From assembly GCA_021813155.1 (NCBI GenBank), contig JAKALK010000021.1, forward strand, positions 1 to 13,515: a DNA stretch of 13,515 nucleotides. The letters run 5' to 3'. The first letter of the stretch is position 1. Each line of letters opens with the position of its first letter. Below, one piece after another: positions 1 through 8,600 of this stretch. The translations under genes were made by a program, and so were the position numbers. Origin of the DNA: a bacterium (GTDB lineage: Bacteria; Patescibacteriota; Minisyncoccia; UBA6257; 2-01-FULL-56-20). The notes under the pieces were generated by a model, which was given only the letters and a program-made list of their open reading frames with translations, did not search any database and had not been told where the DNA came from.

Positions 1-22
1 CCCCAGCACTTCTTTTTTAGTT

Positions 23-43
23 ACCGCTTTGGGCGGTTTTTTT
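23..43 (+). terminator. Rho-independent terminator of a plus-strand gene off the left edge
   Basis: A 5-bp stem ACCGC/GCGGT (23-27 with 33-37) with a 5-base loop runs straight into seven T residues (37-43). The T tract is only on the plus strand, so it ends transcription arriving from the left. It lies just past the end of the minus-strand DUF4012 gene, so that gene and the unseen left neighbour converge here. One plus frame closes with TAG at 18-20, which may be the end of that neighbour, but too little is visible to call a gene. Confidence 0.65.
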
Positions 44-49
44 GTCGTT

Positions 50-2119
50 TTAAGACGCTTTCTTGAGAGTCAGATTAATAATCAAGCGACCGGGCGGATC
101 GCTGGAATTATATTCAAAAATAGGGAGATTATTTTCTTTCCAAATAAAACCAATAGGAGCACTTATCTCAAACTTATACTCGCCTTTGGAGCCGGGCTGT
201 TTTTCGAAAATAAACTGATAAATTTTCCCCTCAGATAAAGATGAAGGCAGGTGGTTGGCGTAATCAAAAACAATTTCGGATTTTTTGCCGACTTCGGTTT
301 TGGTCCAGGCGGCAAAAACACCTTTCCCGAAAGCATTAAAACTTTCCACTTCGGGATAATTCAAGAAATCGCGGCGACTACTTTCTATCTCTGAAACAAG
401 AGGATTTACGATATAGCTCGCCTTTTTATAGTCAAGAGGATTTTTGATTTTTTTAACGATACCACCCGAAAAATTATCTAAACGAGCGCCTTCTAAGGTA
501 AAAACTTCAAGGTAATTTTGATTGGGAACTTTATACCAAGAATATTTGCCTTCTTGTCCGTGATGACTCCTTTCGATATTAAGGTGATTGCTCGTAGTGC
601 CATCTTCATTAACTTGGCTGGAAAAGTAAACTTTCTGATCTATGAAAAGATCGGTTTTACCTCCGCCTAAATTGGAATTAATCACGGCTAGGTAGTCACC
701 AATGAAATTTTGAGGTAGTTCAAAAACGGCGCCAGATAAATTGAGGTTTTGAAGAAATTGCTGAATTTCTGGGTTGCTCGAAAAAAATATAATGTCCTTT
801 TTCTCAAACCAATTACCAAGCAACTGAAGAAGTTGCTGTTTCTTGTTAGCATCGAGGGCTTGGAGTTTTTGGGCAAGAACAGGGACAAGGTCCTTCAAGA
901 TTTTTTTAGGGTAACTATCCTGGGCTTCTCTTTTAGTTTGAATTTCCTTCTGAATTTCCGACAGGAAATTATTTGATTCAATAGTTAGGTTTAACTCATC
1001 AAGTTTGACAGGACCAGTTAAAGAAAGAAGGTCTTTGACTAGATCGGCGGAGATGGCAATAACTCCATCAAAAGTAATGTGATCTTTTTTATAGAGATTA
1101 GAATTCTCGGCGAATTGAATAACCTGCTTTGCGGAACTGGGAAAGTCAAAAAACCAGTTGGCATCCGCGGTTTTCCAGCGTGAGGCAATGGCTTGAATGG
1201 GCTTAGGGGGAACCACTTTTAAGTCGAGCTCTCGATCGATGTCGTTAATATCGTGGACGTTTAGAGATTTTAAAGATCCATTACTAAGACTTAAGTCAAC
1301 GTAGCTTCCAAGAAAACCACCGCCTGGCCTAATTTCAGAAGGATTTAGCATCATAACAAAAAGGTGGCGATCGCCAGGCAATTTAAGCCAGGTTATAAGA
1401 GCTTCAAGAAACTTTTGATACTGACTTAGTTCGGTTTGAAGAGGAAGGTAGAAGTCTAAATCGAGCACCGAGAAATCTTTTAGGCGCGAGGCAGTCGAAG
1501 AAAGGTCAGAACTTTTAGTAAGAATGGATTTAATAATTTGATTAGTATCTTCCAGTTCTTTGATAAGTAAATTGCCTTTTTGATTAAAAAACCAAGGCAG
1601 GAGATTATTGCTTAAAGAATCAACTTTATTAAGAAGAAGACCGACTTGACCTGAAAGATCCTTGAAGCTCTTATAGGTACCGAAACTATTCTTGAGGACT
1701 GGCCAAAATTTTATTCCGAATTCCTTAATCGGATCATCTACATCAAGGCGATCGTTGGACGCGACCCCAGTTAGGCTGCTTGAGTTGTTCAATAAATCAA
1801 AATTAAGAGTCTGGCTGCGAAATTGGTCGATATCGCTTTCGAGCGAATTCATAACCTCTTTACGAAAATTACTTAAACTCGAGAAGATCATCACGCCACC
1901 AATAGCTACGAAAGCAATAATCGATATAGTTAAATTTTTTCTAAAACTTTTTTCTCGATTCTTGCTCGCAGCCTCCGGTTCGAACTTAGCATTAATCAAA
2001 TCCTTGCGACTAAAAGGATTTCTCTTCTTTAAAATCGACGAGGGATTGTCTGAAGATTGACGAAGAGCTCGAATATCGGAGACAAGAGGTAGTTTTTTAG
2101 GATCAAAAAATTTAGCCAC
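50..2119 (-). CDS. DUF4012 domain-containing membrane-anchored protein
   Basis: The 689-residue product has a charged cytoplasmic N-terminus of about 60 residues, one membrane helix at about 62-81, and a long extracytoplasmic part. The signature NPSEIRPGGGFLGSY at 259-273, followed by the VHDINDIDREL stretch to about 298, is the hallmark of DUF4012, a family common in Patescibacteria and actinobacteria. Its biochemical function is unknown; a cell-envelope role is inferred from topology and from the adjacent alr and ftsQ genes. The start is GTG (CAC at 2117-2119 on the plus strand): an in-frame TAA lies just upstream, and no obvious Shine-Dalgarno is present. It is the last gene of the minus-strand cluster, 49 bases after the ftsQ-like stop, and may also have its own promoter. 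The family assignment is firm, the function is not. Confidence 0.88.
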   Translation of the reverse strand: MAKFFDPKKLPLVSDIRALRQSSDNPSSILKKRNPFSRKDLINAKFEPEAASKNREKSFRKNLTISIIAFVAIGGVMIFSSLSNFRKEVMNSLESDIDQFRSQTLNFDLLNNSSSLTGVASNDRLDVDDPIKEFGIKFWPVLKNSFGTYKSFKDLSGQVGLLLNKVDSLSNNLLPWFFNQKGNLLIKELEDTNQIIKSILTKSSDLSSTASRLKDFSVLDLDFYLPLQTELSQYQKFLEALITWLKLPGDRHLFVMMLNPSEIRPGGGFLGSYVDLSLSNGSLKSLNVHDINDIDRELDLKVVPPKPIQAIASRWKTADANWFFDFPSSAKQVIQFAENSNLYKKDHITFDGVIAISADLVKDLLSLTGPVKLDELNLTIESNNFLSEIQKEIQTKREAQDSYPKKILKDLVPVLAQKLQALDANKKQQLLQLLGNWFEKKDIIFFSSNPEIQQFLQNLNLSGAVFELPQNFIGDYLAVINSNLGGGKTDLFIDQKVYFSSQVNEDGTTSNHLNIERSHHGQEGKYSWYKVPNQNYLEVFTLEGARLDNFSGGIVKKIKNPLDYKKASYIVNPLVSEIESSRRDFLNYPEVESFNAFGKGVFAAWTKTEVGKKSEIVFDYANHLPSSLSEGKIYQFIFEKQPGSKGEYKFEISAPIGFIWKENNLPIFEYNSSDPPGRLIINLTLKKAS

Positions 2120-2128
2120 TTTAGAAAA

Positions 2129-2157
2129 ATTTTAGCATCTATTAAAAGAGTTATAAA
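2129..2157 (-). promoter_or_regulatory. Possible promoter of the DUF4012 gene
   Basis: On the minus strand TTTATA (2152-2157) and TAAAAT (2129-2134) are 17 bases apart, and a TG sits one base before the -10 box, as in extended -10 promoters. The -10 box ends nine bases before the GTG start, so the message would have only a few untranslated bases. Each hexamer is imperfect in AT-rich DNA, so this could be chance. Read-through from ftsQ is the alternative. Confidence 0.3.
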
Positions 2158-2168
2158 GGAAAGATTTT

Positions 2169-2978
2169 TTAACGATAGTAAATTCTATTTTCAGTTCTTA
2201 AATCTATGTATTTAAGATTAGAAAGCTTTAAGTGATTAGCTAAAGACTGGATGGCCTTAAGATAGTTTTTAGAGTCGTGCCTTAAACTAAAGTAAATTTC
2301 AGGACCTTGGCTCAAACTCACTTCAACCTCTTGGAGAGCTAAATCTTTAATGGCAATGTCTCTAGAGTTAAGCCCAGATAAAGATAGGACATTAAGAATA
2401 GAGAGGAAGTTGGGCAAGAATTCCTCGGGAAGAATTTTGGTGTTCACGGCGAGGTTGTCTTGGGTATAATCGGAAATGATTTTGATAATATTGCCGCTTG
2501 TAACCGGTGCTTGTCGAAAAACAATTCCTTTTTCATCAAACCAAAAACAGCGCTCTGGCAAATTTTTTTTAAGACACCAAATCGCAAATGGCTCTCGTTC
2601 GACAACATTGATAACGAGAGAATTATCGGAATAGTTTTTCTTAATTTCTAAACTCTCAACACTAGGCATGGATTCTAAGTCTTTCCCAGAAAGATTGCTC
2701 GGCCAGGACAAAAAATTATTTGTTCCAAGAGTGCGAATTAAAAACGGCCCAGTTTCAATTTTGGTTTTTAGGAAAGCTAGAAGAACATCCTTCTTGTCTT
2801 CAGGAATATTGTTGATAACTATTTCATCAAAGCGGAGAAAAGAAGAGTAAAAGACTAGCCGGATAGTTCCAAAAATTATGGCCCCAAAAATGATCAAATA
2901 AACGGAGGTTTTGATCAGGGTCTTGCGGTAACGTTTTTGTTTTTGGATTTCTTGAAAATTAATATTAACTGGTTTCAT
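2169..2978 (-). CDS. ftsQ: FtsQ-like cell division protein (POTRA domain)
   Basis: The 269-residue protein has a short basic cytoplasmic tail (KQKRYRKTLIK), one membrane helix at about 21-44, a POTRA-like region at about 48-119 (FDEIVINN through SLVINVVEREPFAIW), then a beta-rich domain. It ends in YIDLRTENRIYYR, the terminal strand typical of FtsQ/DivIB proteins. The known role of the family is to tie FtsL and FtsB into the divisome outside the membrane. The ATG follows the alr stop with no gap (TAGATG) and has no Shine-Dalgarno, so translation probably depends on ribosomes finishing alr. Sequence conservation in this family is low; identification rests on architecture, the end motif and the neighbouring cell-wall gene. 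Confidence 0.8.
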   Translation of the reverse strand: MKPVNINFQEIQKQKRYRKTLIKTSVYLIIFGAIIFGTIRLVFYSSFLRFDEIVINNIPEDKKDVLLAFLKTKIETGPFLIRTLGTNNFLSWPSNLSGKDLESMPSVESLEIKKNYSDNSLVINVVEREPFAIWCLKKNLPERCFWFDEKGIVFRQAPVTSGNIIKIISDYTQDNLAVNTKILPEEFLPNFLSILNVLSLSGLNSRDIAIKDLALQEVEVSLSQGPEIYFSLRHDSKNYLKAIQSLANHLKLSNLKYIDLRTENRIYYR

Positions 2979-4157
2979 CTATGTAATAATGCGTTCCATA
3001 AGCGGATTCAAGCGGGTGACGATTTCATAGTGACTAGCTCCGCCGGCTTTGGCGGCAAATTCGTAAGCGGAGATTTCGTCGTTTTGATCGCGTCCGATTA
3101 GGGTAGCGATATCCCCCACTTGGCACTTAATTCCGGTTGCATCCACTACGGTCAGGTCCATTGAAACGCGGCCTAGGATACGGGCACGGCGGCCATTGAT
3201 TAAAACTTCACCAGTTGTAGATAAGATTCTGGGAAGGCCGTGCCAGTAACCTATGGGAAGAACGGCAATTTTGGTCGGCCTTGAAACTCGCTCAACTAAG
3301 TCGTAACCAACGAATTGGCCAGTGGGAATGTTCTTAACTTCGCTGATGATGGTTTTCCAGCTTAAGATGGGTTTTAGATGGATTTTATTCCTTAATTGAA
3401 GTTCAAGTTCTTTGGCCGGCCAGAGGCCGTAGAGACCGATGCCAACACGGACGGCGTCTAAGTGGTATTTAGGATTAATCATGACGCCGCCAGTAGCAGA
3501 GACATGTTTTACTAGATTTTTGTAACCGGCTTTTTCGAAAAACTTTACAGCTTTGTTAAAAATTTCGAATTGGCGGTCGGTATAGGTAGGATAATTGGTA
3601 TCTTTGGCGGAAGCGAAATGAGTGTAAAGACCGGCAAGGTGCTGACTAAGAACTAATGACTGATGACCTAAAAAACTAATAGCCTTGGGGATGTCTTCAA
3701 GGAAGAATCCCTGACGAGACATGCCAGTGTCGATTTTTATGTGAAACTTGGGAGGGTTTTTAGTTTGAGAGAGGTGTTTTAAGATTTCAAAATTTGAGAT
3801 GCTTAAAGTAATCTCCTTCCCGGCGGCTTCTTTAGCCAATTCCGCTAGAGTTGGACCTAAAACAAGAATGGGTTTTTTAATACCCTCTCTGCGGAGGCGA
3901 ACGGCTTCTACATAAGAATCCACGCAGAAACCGTCCACGCCAAATTTTTCGGCAAGGCGAGAAAATTGGACTAAGCCATGGCCGTAAGCGTTCGATTTAA
4001 CTACTGACCAAAGTTTTACTTTTGGCCCAATTAGTTTACGAAAAGTACCGATGTTCTTTTTGACAGCGCTTTTGCTAATTTCAATCCAGGTACGGAAAGT
4101 TCCCTGAGAATCAAACCTGCCCTTAGTTTTTAGGACTAATTTCTTTTTTGCCGACAT
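2979..4157 (-). CDS. alr: Alanine racemase
   Basis: This is a PLP-dependent fold-type III racemase of 392 residues making D-alanine for peptidoglycan. Visible motifs are the PLP lysine K54 in VVKSNAYGHG, KIDTGMSRQGF at 141-151, H180 in THFASA, R237 in RVGIGLYG (cofactor pyridine contact), the second catalytic base Y304 in PIGYWHGLPR, and GRVSMDLTVVD at 329-339. The common GYADG form is GYWHG here, but the tyrosine is kept. The start lies inside serS, giving a 35-base overlap. No ATG, GTG or TTG occurs between it and the conserved RTWIEIS strand, so the overlap is forced. AAAGGA lies only two bases before the ATG. Together with the downstream ftsQ this forms a cell-wall and division pair. Confidence 0.95.
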   Translation of the reverse strand: MSAKKKLVLKTKGRFDSQGTFRTWIEISKSAVKKNIGTFRKLIGPKVKLWSVVKSNAYGHGLVQFSRLAEKFGVDGFCVDSYVEAVRLRREGIKKPILVLGPTLAELAKEAAGKEITLSISNFEILKHLSQTKNPPKFHIKIDTGMSRQGFFLEDIPKAISFLGHQSLVLSQHLAGLYTHFASAKDTNYPTYTDRQFEIFNKAVKFFEKAGYKNLVKHVSATGGVMINPKYHLDAVRVGIGLYGLWPAKELELQLRNKIHLKPILSWKTIISEVKNIPTGQFVGYDLVERVSRPTKIAVLPIGYWHGLPRILSTTGEVLINGRRARILGRVSMDLTVVDATGIKCQVGDIATLIGRDQNDEISAYEFAAKAGGASHYEIVTRLNPLMERIIT

Positions 4158-5364
4158 AGTCCTTTAAAACTTTGGGGATTTTTATTTTCCCGTCTTTGGT
4201 TTGGAAGTTTTCAATAATGGCGATCAAGGTGCGACCGATAGCGAAAGCGGTGCCGTTTAGCATATGGACGAATTCTTTTTTACCATCTTTGGTTAAATAT
4301 TTAGCGTTTATACCACGAGATTGATAATCGGTGGTGTTGGAGCAGGACTGGGTTTCACGATATTTGTTTTCGCTTGGGATCCAGGTTTCTACATCAAATT
4401 GGCGGGCGTCGGCGAAAGTCATATCACCGGTGCAGATTTCCATGACTCGATACGGCAACTCCAAGCTTTTCATCAATTTCTCTTGCATCGAGAGCATAAA
4501 CTGATGTTGACTCTCGGAATCTTCTGGCTTTGAAAAAGTAATCATTTCAACTTTATCGAATTGGTGCACACGCAGGATGCCTTTGGTGTCTTTGCCATAA
4601 CTCCCCGCTTCCCTCCTAAAACACGTCGAGAAACCAACATAACGTTTCGGCAAATCTTTTTCATTTAAAACTTCGTTCATGTGATATGGACCAATAGAAT
4701 GCTCTGACGAGCCGACTAAATATAAATCATCTTCGGGGATGTGGTAGGCATCTTTGTCTTTTATAAAGTTAGCTTTGCCCATGCCTTTCATAATTTCGGG
4801 CTTGATTAAAACCGGTGGAAGGATCGGCGAGAAACCTTCTTTAATTAAAGTTTTCATCGCAAGATCGATAAGCGCGAATTCGAGAAGAACAGCTTCGTTT
4901 TTGATATAACCAAAACGGCTGCCGGAAATTTCGCCGGCTTTTTCGACGTCGATTAAATCCAGATTTTTGGCGAGAGTGAGATAATCTTTGGGCTCGAAAC
5001 CAAAGTCGGGTTTTTTGCCGACTTCCCGAAGGATCTTATTTTCGGTTTCATCTTTTCCAACTGGGACGTCTTCAAACGGTAAATTAGGAAACTCTAAAAT
5101 CAACGCGTCGCGATTTTGAGTGGTTTTTGCCAGATTTTCTTCTAAATTTTTAATCTCGTCTTTAAGTTTTTTGGCTCGTTCTACGTCTTTAGACTCTCCG
5201 GCTCTCTTCTGCTCGGCGCGGAGATCTTCGGATTCTTTGGTTAATTTTCGCCATTTTTCATCAAAATCCAAAAAGTCATCCACTAATTTGGAGCTAAGGT
5301 TTTTGGCTTTTATACCCTGTTTAACTTTATCGGGGTTTTCGCGGATTAATTTAGGGTCTAACAT
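4123..5364 (-). CDS. serS: Seryl-tRNA synthetase
   Basis: This 413-residue class II synthetase charges tRNA-Ser (and tRNA-Sec where present) with serine in the cytoplasm. Residues of about 28-105 form the antiparallel coiled-coil arm that grips the long variable arm of tRNA-Ser. The catalytic domain shows motif 1 around FSPILPPVL (178-186), motif 2 FSTCFRREAGSYGKDTKG (245-262), the SCSNTTDYQSRG block (340-351) and motif 3 GTAFAIGRTLIAIIEN (371-386, R378). The serine-binding TxE triplet usual in bacteria appears as SSE (219-221), a conservative change. It is the first gene of the minus-strand cluster and overlaps alr by 35 bases. A -10 box six bases from the ATG suggests a leaderless message. 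Confidence 0.97.
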   Translation of the reverse strand: MLDPKLIRENPDKVKQGIKAKNLSSKLVDDFLDFDEKWRKLTKESEDLRAEQKRAGESKDVERAKKLKDEIKNLEENLAKTTQNRDALILEFPNLPFEDVPVGKDETENKILREVGKKPDFGFEPKDYLTLAKNLDLIDVEKAGEISGSRFGYIKNEAVLLEFALIDLAMKTLIKEGFSPILPPVLIKPEIMKGMGKANFIKDKDAYHIPEDDLYLVGSSEHSIGPYHMNEVLNEKDLPKRYVGFSTCFRREAGSYGKDTKGILRVHQFDKVEMITFSKPEDSESQHQFMLSMQEKLMKSLELPYRVMEICTGDMTFADARQFDVETWIPSENKYRETQSCSNTTDYQSRGINAKYLTKDGKKEFVHMLNGTAFAIGRTLIAIIENFQTKDGKIKIPKVLKDYVGKKEISPKN

Positions 5365-5370
5365 GACAAA

Positions 5371-5399
5371 ATAATACCTTAAAAATTGGATTTTGGTAA
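5371..5399 (-). promoter_or_regulatory. serS promoter, predicted leaderless
   Basis: On the minus strand TTACCA (5394-5399) and TATTAT (5371-5376) are separated by 17 bases. Only six bases separate the -10 box from the serS ATG (5362-5364), which puts the expected transcription start at or next to the A of the start codon. The serS mRNA, and with it alr and ftsQ, would then begin without a 5' leader. Confidence 0.55.
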
Positions 5400-5417
5400 G
5401 GTTCTAAAAATGAAAAA

Positions 5418-5450
5418 TATCTCAAAAACGATTAATATTAGCTTGAGATA
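5418..5450. repeat. 8-bp perfect inverted repeat between divergent promoters
   Basis: TATCTCAA (5418-5425) and TTGAGATA (5443-5450) are exact reverse complements around a 17-base spacer that itself contains the palindrome TAATATTA (5433-5440). The element lies between the serS promoter and the promoter region of the plus-strand unit. This is where an operator shared by two divergent units would be expected. No T tract follows, so it is not a terminator. Confidence 0.4.
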
Positions 5451-5452
5451 AG

Positions 5453-5489
5453 TTGTGCTTTGTTTAGTATTGATTTATGGTTTTACTAT
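5453..5489 (+). promoter_or_regulatory. Probable promoter region of the 54-residue/1292-residue unit
   Basis: Two weak candidates overlap. TTGTGC (5453-5458) lies 17 bases from TATGGT (5476-5481). Separately, TACTAT (5484-5489) lies eight bases before the ATG at 5498, with a poor -35 near 5460. If the second is used, the message is leaderless or nearly so. The sequence alone does not decide between them. Confidence 0.35.
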
Positions 5490-5497
5490 AGAAGATT

Positions 5498-5662
5498 ATG
5501 GCGTCAAGCAAGAAAGACAGGGATTTCGAAGATTTACGAAAGGAGTACGAGGTTTTTTTGTCACGCTTAAAGGAATTAGAAAAAGAACAGCGTGAACTCT
5601 TAGTTGAGTATTCAAATAAACTAAGAGAAATGCGACTGAAAAAAATTAGATCTAAACTATGA
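5498..5662 (+). CDS. Small charged helical protein, 54 residues
   Basis: I do not recognise a family. The 54 residues are mostly Lys, Arg, Glu and Leu, with hydrophobics spaced as in one long amphipathic or coiled-coil helix (FEDLRKEYEVFLSRLKELEK in the first half). There is no membrane segment or signal peptide. The frame is closed upstream by TAG at 5489-5491, and ATG at 5498 is the only sensible start. Its TGA overlaps the ATG of the 1292-residue gene as ATGA, and that downstream gene has no ribosome binding site of its own. This gene probably supplies ribosomes to its neighbour and may encode a small helical partner of it. A purely translational leader-peptide role is the alternative. Confidence 0.7.
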   Translation: MASSKKDRDFEDLRKEYEVFLSRLKELEKEQRELLVEYSNKLREMRLKKIRSKL

Positions 5663-8600
5663 AAAAGCTTGATAGTCTAGAGCCCAAAAAGGTAGAAACT
5701 AAGGCAAACGCAGACGGGGTGAAGCAAGGTCCTGAATCGGCCACGGAAAGTGAGTTGAGTCCTGAGCAACTCGAGGAAAAGCTAGATACCGATGTAGCAC
5801 GTTTTGAAGCACGGCAACAAGAAGAGGTAGAAAGAATGGATAGAGACGCTTTGAGTGGAAGTGACTCTAGTCTGTCGTCTGAAGAATTAGCAGAAGCTAA
5901 GGAAGAAATGGGATTAGTGGGTAAGTTACAATCACTTGTAGACAGAGTGAAGGAAATACCAGATCGGATACGGGCCCGAAATCTTGATAGAAAAATTCAA
6001 AGAGTTGTCAAAGAGAGCGGTGAGAGTGACGGAGGATTTAATTTAAATCGACAGAGTTTTGTGGACATGCTCCCGACTCTTAGCCCGGAGCAAATCAGAA
6101 GATATCCAGAGATTATCGCCGGGACGAAATTGTCATTAAAACGCACGCTAAGCTCGGTGGATTATGTCAGCGCTGACGGGTGGCAAATTAAAAGAATGGA
6201 CGAAATATGGGAACTCTTTCAGTCTCAGCCAGAAATCCGAAACGAAATATTTGACGATCCTGAAATACGAAATTTAGAAGATACATTATTTTTGAGGTGC
6301 TTATTAGACCCAGGGACTCAACATAAAGCTCCTATGGTAAGAGACAGAATGCATATGGACCCGGAGCGAGCAAAAAGTATAGTCCTAAAGACTCTCCGCC
6401 GTACCGTTAATTTTGAAGAAGATCCTGAGTTGTTGTATGGAGGGCGCGTGTATAACATATCAGAGTCCATAAGTGGATTCCAGTTAGGGAAAGAAGTTGC
6501 CGAACAGCTATTTCTTGAACGCTTCCAGTCTTATATGAAAAGAGACTATCCCTGGGGTCACGCAAAAAATTTTAGGAATGAATTTAATTTTTCTGAGAGC
6601 GAGTTCAAGGATTTAGTATCTCGTAATCAAGAAATACTAGAAAAGGAAGTTTACCAAAGATCCCTGAAATTACTTGAAGACCATTCAGAAATTGATATAG
6701 TAGTGAGATTTTTTAAACATTACAACGACGAGCTGGGTTTTTCTCTAAATCTTGAAACACTTGAATCAATGCCTGAGATGCAGAGATCGGTTGAAATTGC
6801 GGTTTTAAAGGCAGCATCAAATGGAACGATGTTGAAAAACCGAGATGATCTTGAGTATTTGTCGAAGGTTCCCCTAAAAGACGTTTTAGGAAATGAAAGG
6901 GGTCAAGAAGCTTTATATGAGGGCTTGCAGGCTTTGATAGCAATAATAAAAGATGAAGATATTGAATATCTTAAGACTTATATCGGTGAATTTGGTTTTG
7001 ATTTAGAGGCAATTAAAAGTGATCCACGAACGCTCTCGAGCGTCCGAAGGATGATCGCTGAACAATTGAAGCGTCTACCAATGAGATTTCCAACGGAAAC
7101 AATAGAATTTTTAGGTATCAAAGAAGAAGATATAAAAGATCTTAAGATCCAAGGCGTCCAGCGCTTTATTACTACCGGAGACTTTGAAAACGCTTTTACT
7201 CTCCTTGACACTCTATCCCTTGAACCAGCCGAAGAAGCGAAAGTTTCAAAGGATGTTTTTGGAGTCGAGGATAAGTTCGACTTCTTATTAAAAATTAGGA
7301 AACTATACAAAGAGACTTTGCCTCCAGTTGTTTTTTCTAGTATTATCCAGCAACACGAGAGATTTTCCAATAAAAACCCGGAGCAACTCGAGGCGTATAT
7401 CACGATAAGCCAAAAGATAGTTGATTCGCCGTCACAAGAGATCCAACGCCTAAAAGACTCCCTGTTGCAGCAGCTACTAGAAACAGAGAATCCGGCCGAG
7501 TCTTACCAAAAAATAGAGTCAATATTTATTAAAAATAATTTGCCGACAGTCGGCAAAGTGTATAAAGTTTTTCGCGAACTTTATCCTCCAGATGTTTTTG
7601 AATCCAAACTTCAAAGTAGCACTAGTCCGATTCTTAATGTGGCGAGCATGCGTAGGCGCTACTATCTGATTTATCAAGATCTTTTAAAGACGCATATAGA
7701 ATCTGCTAACCGTTCTCTTAGACAATACGTAGAGATACTTCTTGAAGGAGAGGATATTTTACGCGAAGCAGATGAAAATGGAATTGAGGCTTTGGACGAT
7801 AAGAAAAAAACGAAACTCAGCTACTTTTTTGCCAAACTTAACACCCTGTTTGTTAATTCATCACTTGGCACGAACGAAACCGCGCCAATTCAAGGTGATT
7901 CGTCTCTAGAAAAAAAATACGCGCGCCTAAAAGAAAGTTTGCTGGTTGAAGAGGGCCAGTCAGTAACCGAAAGAATCGGTGAGATGTTTTTAAGGCCTGC
8001 TGGGCTGAATCGCCTCGAAGATGTGCTTGAAAAGATGAGAGAGGCAAAAACTGGAGCTCACCAACGTGGTTTGGATTTGGTTAGTCGTGCCCAAGGAGAA
8101 AAACTGGAACTCGACGAAGGAGATCTCCTGAAGGGCGTGAATGTTGAATTTATATCTAATATTTTACAAAATGGCTCTGTCTCTAAAGAGTTTTTAGGAG
8201 CCAGTTCTGATTCGGATGCCACCCCTTTTGATACTGACGTAAGTCAAGTCCAAAACACAGATTTAGAAGGAGGCTTTCAAACGGCGACGGGCCAATCTCT
8301 GGCACGGGGCTATGGAGAGTTACTGCTTGCCATCAAAGACAGGGGTCAGTTTCAGAAAACCGAAAAAGGTTCTAAAACAAAGCCACAAAGTGATAAGTAC
8401 GAACTTTTTAGAACTGGGGTTTTAGGCGAAAAACATTATGGGATTAGAACTGGTTTTCCTTCGACTGAAATTGATTTTATGGTCGCCAAAGAAGGTTTAG
8501 CTAGCGATTCACGGGAGTTAGAAAAAGTATTTTATGAAATCGCCCAAAATGGTTATTACATCCCCGTAACCGATTCAAACGGCAAAATTATATTTACCCC

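Noticed and set aside
1692..2060. 122-residue plus-strand ORF opposite the DUF4012 N-terminus
   Set aside because: It is antisense to the membrane anchor and low-complexity region of a recognised family protein, with no ribosome binding site.
6978..7403. 141-residue minus-strand ORF inside the giant gene
   Set aside because: It lies antisense to a clearly coding, well-composed reading frame; its composition is Ser/Arg-rich shadow sequence with no motif or start signal.
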